Shown here: piece after piece, positions 1 to 4,062 of the stretch
Position numbering within the stretch: position 1 is the first letter of the stretch
How the letters are laid out: every line of letters begins with the position of its first letter
Assembly: GCA_020859745.1 (NCBI GenBank)
Contig: JAJBVQ010000089.1
Coordinates: 1-9,559, forward strand
Direction of reading: 5' to 3'
Source of the DNA: Rikenellaceae bacterium
Lineage (GTDB): Bacteria; Bacteroidota; Bacteroidia; Bacteroidales; Rikenellaceae
Length of the DNA: 9,559 nucleotides
Program-made: the position numbers and the translations under genes
The notes under the pieces: generated by a model
What the model saw: only the letters and a program-made list of their open reading frames with translations
Told to the model about the DNA's origin: nothing
Databases searched by the model: none

Positions 1-2
1 GC

Positions 3-18
3 GCGACCTAAAGGTCGC
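3..18. repeat. short perfect hairpin at the window edge
   Basis: GCGACC (3-8) and GGTCGC (13-18) form a perfect 6-bp inverted repeat around a TAAA loop. No T-run follows on either strand, so it is not a convincing intrinsic terminator. It could be the outermost member of the hairpin array that starts just downstream, or the 3' structure of a gene outside the window. Confidence 0.4.
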
Positions 19-151
19 AGTTAAGCGAGAAAAAACATCGCGGCAGCGGCGGGGCCACAGGCTGCGACCCGAAACGATCTAAAGGAGATAACAAAGGCTC
101 CGCAGCGAGCGGTAGCGAGCTGCATAGGGCCGAGAGCGAATAGCTGGATTT

Positions 152-247
152 CCGCGTCAGCGGGCGGCGACCGCCTCCCCCGGCGGGAAGCCGCAATGCG
201 TCTTCCGCAGGCGGCCTCCGAAACCGTTCAACGGGATAATGAAAGAA
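152..247. repeat. hairpin repeat module 1
   Basis: The core CCGCGTCAGCGG (152-163) is followed by an imperfect stem-loop. The outer stem is CCGCCT (171-176) with AGGCGG (209-214). The inner stem is GGAAG (186-190) with CTTCC (202-206), and a small CGC/GCG stem (192-194, 198-200) closes an AAT loop. Positions 173-212 match 762-801 at 39 of 40 bases, so modules 1 and 5 are the closest relatives. The linker at 215-247 ends in GATAATGAAAGAA. Confidence 0.65.
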
Positions 248-251
248 GTCC

Positions 252-340
252 CCGCGTCAGCGGTGGCCCGCGCCTCCCCGGGCGCAGGGCCGCAAAGCGT
301 CCCTCGCTGGCTCCGAACCGAAAAAAGAGGAAGAAAAAAG
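252..340. repeat. hairpin repeat module 2
   Basis: The core CCGCGTCAGCGG (252-263) is followed by the same hairpin plan as modules 1 and 5, with different bases in the inner stem. AGGG (286-289) pairs with CCCT (301-304), and CGC/GCG (291-293, 297-299) closes an AAA loop. Three of the four inner pairs differ from module 5 yet remain paired. The outer stem is reduced to GCC/GGC (272-274 with 309-311). It ends in a purine-rich linker (320-340). Confidence 0.6.
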
Positions 341-341
341 A

Positions 342-412
342 CCCGCGCCAGCGGTGACTTCGGGCGCTGTGCCTGACAACGAGGGAGGCTTGCGGAGCCT
401 ATGGAGTAGCGC
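342..412. repeat. hairpin repeat module 3, diverged
   Basis: The core variant CCCGCGCCAGCGG (342-354) leads into a differently built hairpin. GCGCT (364-368) pairs with AGCGC (408-412), and an inner AGGCT (386-390) pairs with AGCCT (396-400) around TGCGG. The spacing from the neighbouring cores (91 and 93 bp) places it in the array although the loop sequence is unrelated to modules 1, 2 and 5. Confidence 0.45.
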
Positions 413-440
413 AGCGGACAGAACAGGCAACGCCTGCGCG

Positions 441-477
441 TCAGCGGGCGAGCCTAAGCCACCCCGCTGATAGTTTT
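441..477 (+). terminator. terminator-like hairpin inside module 4
   Basis: TCAGCGGG (441-448) and CCCGCTGA (463-470) form a perfect 8-bp GC-rich stem with a 14-nt loop, followed by TAGTTTTT. That is the layout of an intrinsic terminator on the plus strand. The left arm is also the array core (CGCGTCAGCGG), so it may simply be a repeat module that happens to be followed by T residues. No plus-strand gene upstream within the window needs it; a transcript could enter from the left edge. Confidence 0.4.
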
Positions 478-738
478 TCCTTGTTCCAGCCCTCGCTGGC
501 TCCGGGCCGAAACCAGCGGAGATTCGGCGGCCGCCTGCGGTCCGTGTGCTCGCGCCGAGCATGAGGCTGTAACTACCCGTTTTGGCGGCGAGCGTAGCGA
601 GCCGCGCAGGCCGGAGCCACCCACGGCGGAGGGCTGCAACTCGCGATGCTCGTTTGGCCTTCGCTGGCTTCGGACTGAACGGCTACGGACGCCACAAAAC
701 ACAAAAAAGGCCCCGTCTGCAATGGAGATAATTTAGTC

Positions 739-836
739 CCCGCGCCAGCGGCCGGTCCGCAGCCTCCCCGGGCGGGAAGCCGCAATGCGTCTTCCGCAGG
801 CTGCGACCCGAAAAAAGGAGATAAAAAGGCCCCGTG
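739..836. repeat. hairpin repeat module 5
   Basis: The core CCCGCGCCAGCGG (739-751) is followed by a stem-loop. GGTCCGCAGCCT (754-765) pairs with AGGCTGCGACC (798-808) with one bulged C. Inside it GGAAG (775-779) pairs with CTTCC (791-795) and CGC/GCG closes an AAT loop. The linker GAAAAAAGGAGATAAAAAGG follows. Compared with module 1, outer pair C172-G213 is replaced by A761-T802, a compensatory change. Confidence 0.65.
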
Positions 837-969
837 CTTTTTGTCCTAAACCCATTTTACCGAAGGGCCAAAGCGGGCTTCTGCCGGGAAGACCAAACAC
901 AAGGATAGTCATATCCCTGCCGGAGAGCCCGAAAGCACCCCTACCCGGCGAAGCCCCGACCGTAAAATG

Positions 970-1046
970 AAAAAAGCATGGGGCCGAAACTTCTCTGTAG
1001 CGTGGGTTCTGGCGGGACCCCAAAGCAAAAGAAGCAGACCCCATGC
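970..1046 (-). terminator. imperfect hairpin plus T-run, minus strand
   Basis: Minus-strand reading: GCATGGGG (1046-1039) pairs with CCCCATGC (983-976) and is followed by six T (975-970). Inside, CTTCT/AGAAG (1034-1030 with 994-990) and a 6-bp helix with one wobble-type position (1020-1015 with 1009-1004) continue the hairpin, separated by internal loops. On the plus strand no T-run follows, so termination is expected only for minus-strand transcripts. Confidence 0.5.
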
Positions 1047-1047
1047 C

Positions 1048-1064
1048 ATATCGAATAACGATAT
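1048..1064. repeat. inverted repeat ATATCG-N5-CGATAT
   Basis: A perfect 6-bp dyad around AATAA. It is either a hairpin within the candidate minus-strand RNA or an operator-like site in the region upstream of the hydrolase gene. The AT-rich half-sites and 5-nt spacer fit either reading. Confidence 0.4.
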
Positions 1065-1100
1065 AAACATGGTAATCACGCTTCTAATTTGCTTTGAAGT

Positions 1101-1116
1101 TAAATCGCCAGATTTA
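1101..1116. repeat. inverted repeat TAAATC-N4-GATTTA
   Basis: A perfect 6-bp stem with a GCCA loop (TGGC on the minus strand). It lies in the AT-rich segment between the hairpin array and the hydrolase gene, inside the candidate minus-strand RNA. Confidence 0.4.
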
Positions 1117-1171
1117 CACTACAAATAGAAAGCTATGTCAAAAGCCGCCCCTCCGAAGAAGAACGACAATG

Positions 1172-1202
1172 CAAATATAGACAAATATCCACAAATCCCA
1201 AA
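1172..1202 (-). promoter_or_regulatory. consensus Bacteroidota promoter, minus strand
   Basis: On the minus strand TTTG (1202-1199) is separated by exactly 19 nt from TATATTTG (1179-1172). This matches the Bacteroides-type sigma factor consensus TTTG-N19-TAnnTTTG at every defined base. It points away from the hydrolase gene, and its -33 box ends 9 nt before that gene's ATG. No annotated minus-strand protein gene lies downstream within reach, so the natural product is the small RNA candidate at 970-1167. Confidence 0.6.
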
Positions 1203-1210
1203 CTCAAACC

Positions 1211-3835
1211 ATGAAAAAAACTCTCCTCTGTTCCGCGCTCGCGCTCCTGACGGCTGTCGGAAGCGCCGGGGCCGCTCCAAAAGGCAAAACCAAGGTGCAG
1301 CCCCGGATGAACTACTTCACCGAGCGCGACAGCGTCGCCTCGGTCATCATCACCGGCCCCGAAGCGCCGGGACGCGCGGTGCTCGAAGGCACCGACGCCC
1401 CGCTGAAGCTCACCAAACGCGGAAAACTGACCTATACCCTCCCCCTCGCCGCCCTGCAACAGGGCGACAATACGCTCCGTATCCGCGTGGGCGACAGCAC
1501 CTACGCCGTGCGCCTCACCCGGCTGCCCTATAAAGACAACGGTGTGCAAATCGACTACCTGACCGGGATGCTGCACACCGGCGGCCTGCCATTCGTGCCG
1601 AGCGGTTTCTACTGCTACTCGCCCGTGCAGCCGACCTTGCAGGAAGAGGAGGTAGTCAAAGGGATGAACCTCATTTCGCCTTACCAGAACATCGGCAGGC
1701 AGCCCCGCAAGGAACGGCTCGTATACCTCGACCGCGCTGCGCAGCTGGGGATGAAGGTGAATTATAACCTGTTGAGCATCGCCGGGGGCGGTGGGGGCGC
1801 ACAGGCGGCGGCCACCGACAAGGCCAAGAAAATGGAGCTGCTGCGCGACGAAATACGTGCGCTGAAAGACCATCCGGCGATCCTGTCGTGGTACGTGGCC
1901 GACGAGCCGGAAGGACAAGGCATTTCCGCCGAAACCTTAGAGGAAATTTACGATATTATCCGCGCCGAGGACCCGTATCACCCGATCAGCCTGGTGATTA
2001 TGTCGGCGGGGCCGGGGCGTCACTACGCCAACTCGTGCGACGTGATCATGGCCGACACCTATCCGGTGCCGAACTCTCCGGCATCCGACGTAATCGGCAC
2101 GATCCGGGGCTTGCAGGATGAATTGCAGTACGAAAAGTCGATCTGGTACGTGCCGCAGACCTTCGGCGGGGCGGAGTTCTGGCAGCGCGAGCCGACCCCG
2201 GCGGAGATCCGCATGATGACGTGGGGCGCGGCGCTCGAAGGGGCACGCGGGTTCCAGGCCTTCACGCGCCACGGGCTGAACGGCTTCCCGAAGAACCAGT
2301 TTATGTGGGAGACCTACACGAAGGCGTGCCGCGAGATTCAGGAGCTGACGCCGTTCTTCGACCAGAGGAAGGAATCGAAGCCGCGCGTAGTCTCCGATGC
2401 ACCGCTGAATGCACGGGTCTACTCGCTGGGCAGCCAGAGGGCTGTGGTGATCCTGAACCCGAAGCCGGAAGCGGCGGCTTACAAAATAGTCCTGAAAAAA
2501 CCGTTCAACGGCACGGCCTACGACCTCTCGGACAACAGCACGCGGGAGGTGGTGAACGGCACGATCGACGGCACGCTGGCGCCGTTCGGGGTGCAGATAT
2601 TCAAGCTGTTCGGCGACAAGGCCGAGGAGCAGGCCTACGCGGGCAACCACCGCCCGGTGAACGCGAGCAACATCCTGCTTGACCCGAGTTTCGAGTGGCA
2701 GTACAGCGTGTCGGGCAACGTCCCGGCAGCGGTTTACGGCCGGGCGGGCAAAGACCGGGGAGCAACCTATTTCATCGACTCGCGGACAGCTTACCACGGC
2801 GGCCACTCGCTGCGGCTGGTGACCCCGTCGAAGGGCGCGGGCGCGGCGGTGAGCTTCTACCCGCTGCCGCTGCAACTGGGCAAGAGCTACATCATGACGG
2901 TGTGGGCCAAGGCTTCGGAAGCCTCTTTAAAGCGCCTCAAAAAGGGTGAAAAGATGCTGTTCCGGCTCAACCTCGGCAACATCGCCTCGCAGGAGTTCGA
3001 GCTGACGGACAAGTGGACGAAGTACGAGCTGAGCGCGACCTACACGAAGGCGGCGCGGGAGGCACGCTACCTCAACTCGTCGCTGGAGCTGCTGACGCCG
3101 GGCACGGCGTGGTTCGACCTAGTGGAGGTGGTGCCGGACATGGATTTCGCGGTGGCTCTCGACACGGCCGATCCGCGCAGTTTCCGGGTCACGATGAACA
3201 ACCACATTCCGGGCGGGGTGATCCATTACACGCTGGACGGCAGCGACCCGACGGAGGCCTCGGCGGTTTACACGGAACCGGTGAAGATCAGCGACGTGCG
3301 CGTGGTGAAGGCGCGCGTTTTCGGCCCGGACGGCCGCAGCTACGGAGTGACGGAGCAACAGGTGGCGGCGCACAAGGCTTTAGGAGCTAAGGTGACCTAC
3401 CTGAAGCCCTACACGAAATACACGGGCGGCGGCGACGGGGCGCTGACGGACGGACGGGTGGCCTCCCTGCGCTTCACAGACCCGGCGTGGCAGGGCTTTA
3501 TCGGCAACGACATGGAGGCGGTGATCGACCTCGGCTCGCCGGTGCCTGTGGAGCGGATCACGTCGCAGTTCCTCCATTCGAGGAGCGACTGGATCATGCC
3601 GCCGTTGTCGGTGGAGTATCTGGTTTCGCCGGACGGGACGGCGTACGAGTCGCTGGGGGTGATCGAACTGGGCGAGGCGAAGGACGAGCCGACGCACAAG
3701 GTGCCGGTAACGAAAGACCGGATCGGCAAAACGGTGCGCTATGTCAAGGTGATCGCGCGCGGGCACGGCAAGATGCCGGCATGGCACAGCAACGACGATG
3801 CGTGGATGTTCTGCGACGAGGTGATCGTGGAGTAG
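1211..3835 (+). CDS. secreted multidomain glycoside-hydrolase-like protein
   Basis: 874 residues. A signal peptide (MKK, hydrophobic core, A19-G20-A21 cleavage site) predicts export; the early Cys7 is not a lipobox. After an N-terminal beta domain (about 35-105), residues 110-390 look like a TIM barrel. The motif ILSWYVADEPEG (224-235) holds D231/E232, which resembles the acid/base 'xEP' site after strand 4 of clan-A glycosidases. WYVPQTFGG (312-320) and ALEGARGFQAF (341-351) resemble strands 7-8. A beta module (400-466) follows, then a CBM-type jelly roll (485-643), a chitobiase C-terminal/Fn3-associated module (646-712, IHYTLDGSDPTEASAVYTEP) and a discoidin/F5-8C module (about 725-874). This suggests a cell-envelope or secreted enzyme that binds and cleaves a complex glycan; the substrate is unknown. 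The A-rich leader lacks a Shine-Dalgarno sequence, as is usual here; the signal peptide fixes the start. No strong plus-strand promoter is visible. The gene appears monocistronic, ending at the terminator 27 bp downstream. Confidence 0.85.
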   Translation: MKKTLLCSALALLTAVGSAGAAPKGKTKVQPRMNYFTERDSVASVIITGPEAPGRAVLEGTDAPLKLTKRGKLTYTLPLAALQQGDNTLRIRVGDSTYAVRLTRLPYKDNGVQIDYLTGMLHTGGLPFVPSGFYCYSPVQPTLQEEEVVKGMNLISPYQNIGRQPRKERLVYLDRAAQLGMKVNYNLLSIAGGGGGAQAAATDKAKKMELLRDEIRALKDHPAILSWYVADEPEGQGISAETLEEIYDIIRAEDPYHPISLVIMSAGPGRHYANSCDVIMADTYPVPNSPASDVIGTIRGLQDELQYEKSIWYVPQTFGGAEFWQREPTPAEIRMMTWGAALEGARGFQAFTRHGLNGFPKNQFMWETYTKACREIQELTPFFDQRKESKPRVVSDAPLNARVYSLGSQRAVVILNPKPEAAAYKIVLKKPFNGTAYDLSDNSTREVVNGTIDGTLAPFGVQIFKLFGDKAEEQAYAGNHRPVNASNILLDPSFEWQYSVSGNVPAAVYGRAGKDRGATYFIDSRTAYHGGHSLRLVTPSKGAGAAVSFYPLPLQLGKSYIMTVWAKASEASLKRLKKGEKMLFRLNLGNIASQEFELTDKWTKYELSATYTKAAREARYLNSSLELLTPGTAWFDLVEVVPDMDFAVALDTADPRSFRVTMNNHIPGGVIHYTLDGSDPTEASAVYTEPVKISDVRVVKARVFGPDGRSYGVTEQQVAAHKALGAKVTYLKPYTKYTGGGDGALTDGRVASLRFTDPAWQGFIGNDMEAVIDLGSPVPVERITSQFLHSRSDWIMPPLSVEYLVSPDGTAYESLGVIELGEAKDEPTHKVPVTKDRIGKTVRYVKVIARGHGKMPAWHSNDDAWMFCDEVIVE

Positions 3836-3861
3836 GCCTCCCTTTGTCCGGCACAACCCAC

Positions 3862-3903
3862 AAAAAAAGTAACAGTCCGAAAAATCGGACTGTTACTTTT
3901 TTA
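3862..3903. terminator. bidirectional intrinsic terminator
   Basis: A perfect 18-bp inverted repeat (3863-3880 with 3885-3902) with an AAAA loop. Its GC-rich core (GTAACAGTCCGA) is flanked by an A-run on the left and a T-run on the right, so each strand reads as hairpin plus U-tract. It sits between convergent genes, 27 bp after the hydrolase stop and about 160 bp beyond the stop of the minus-strand lipoprotein gene, and can end both transcripts. Confidence 0.9.
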
Positions 3904-3905
3904 TT

Positions 3906-3963
3906 GGGGCGAGGTTAGGGAAAACGGGCCTGTTTTCCGAGACTTACGTTTCGGCCTCGCCCC
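3906..3963. other. structured segment, possible three-way junction
   Basis: GGGGCGAGG (3906-3914) and CCTCGCCCC (3955-3963) form a perfect 9-bp stem. Within it GGAAAAC/GTTTTCC (3919-3925 with 3932-3938) and CCGAGA/TTTCGG (3937-3942 with 3949-3954, one wobble) form two further hairpins that overlap by two bases. On the minus strand it precedes the terminator and would lie in the 3' UTR of the 993-residue lipoprotein gene. It may protect the mRNA end or be an extragenic repeat; its function is unknown. Confidence 0.45.
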
Positions 3964-3995
3964 ATGAAACCAATTAAATACCTTCCATCCGGAGG

Positions 3996-4015
3996 GTTGG
4001 CGGATGTTCCGCAAC
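3996..4015. repeat. hairpin in the 3' UTR of the lipoprotein gene
   Basis: GTT-GCGGA (3996-3998 and 4000-4004, with G3999 bulged) pairs with TCCGC-AAC (4008-4015) around TGT, giving 8 bp. It lies between the minus-strand stop codon and the structured segment, with no T-run. The surrounding 3964-4062 contains no gene; a 10-bp palindrome CGGCATGCCG is at 4024-4033. Confidence 0.3.
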
Positions 4016-4062
4016 GACGATGGCGGCATGCCGGATCAGGCGATGCGATCCTTTCCCTGAGT

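Larger units (their letters stand above)
40..842. repeat. degenerate array of GC-rich hairpin repeats
   Basis: This stretch has no supportable coding sequence; the ORFs that cross it are low-complexity and lack family features. It is built from related modules. Each starts with the core CCGCG(T/C)CAGCGG, at about 152, 252, 343, 436 and 740, so the first four are spaced 91-100 bp. The core is followed by a GC-rich hairpin and then an A/G-rich linker such as GGAGATAA (84-91, 724-731, 817-824). Other shared blocks are CAGGCTGCGACCCGAAA (58-74 and 797-813), CCCTCGCTGGCTCCG (301-315 and 490-504, with a diverged copy near 658) and AAAAAGGCCCCGT (704-716 and 823-835). Copies differ by substitutions and indels. 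The array could be REP/BIME-like extragenic repeats, remnants of a small non-autonomous element, or tandem structured RNAs. No transposase or CRISPR-like regular spacing is seen. Confidence 0.7.
970..1167 (-). ncRNA. candidate small RNA, about 195 nt
   Basis: A consensus Bacteroidota promoter on the minus strand (1172-1202) predicts transcription starting near 1165. The transcript would pass several inverted repeats: TAAATC/GATTTA (1101-1116), a weak CTTC/GAAG (1081-1099) and ATATCG/CGATAT (1048-1064). It would end in a three-helix imperfect hairpin (976-1046) followed by six U. No convincing reading frame fills it. The size would fit a regulatory RNA or a 6S-class RNA, but I cannot show the 5'-3' pairing that a 6S fold needs, so no family is assigned. 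Its 5' part may be antisense to the leader of the divergent hydrolase gene. The promoter and terminator are read directly; the transcript is an inference. Confidence 0.5.

Noticed and set aside
152..836. CRISPR array
   Set aside because: Modules differ in length and sequence, share long diverged segments rather than short identical repeats with unique spacers, and no cas gene is present.
257..1044. Small minus-strand frames of 70-103 codons over the repeat array
   Set aside because: They are built from the repeat modules, rich in Ala/Gly/Arg/Pro, with no recognisable features, so they are probably non-coding.
976..1046. tRNA gene (paired ends followed by CCA-like bases)
   Set aside because: The 8-bp end pairing is present but there is no D arm, no anticodon arm of the right size and no TTC-containing T loop on either strand.
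1088..1122. Plus-strand promoter for the hydrolase (TTTG at 1093-1096, TACACTAC at 1115-1122)
   Set aside because: Spacing is 18 nt and the -7 match is poor (only TA plus one T); too weak to list as a feature.
1133..1918. 261-codon minus-strand frame opposite the hydrolase N-terminus
   Set aside because: It is a shadow of the hydrolase gene; composition is Arg/His/Val-rich without motifs, and the minus-strand promoter at 1172-1202 lies near its end, so it could not express it.
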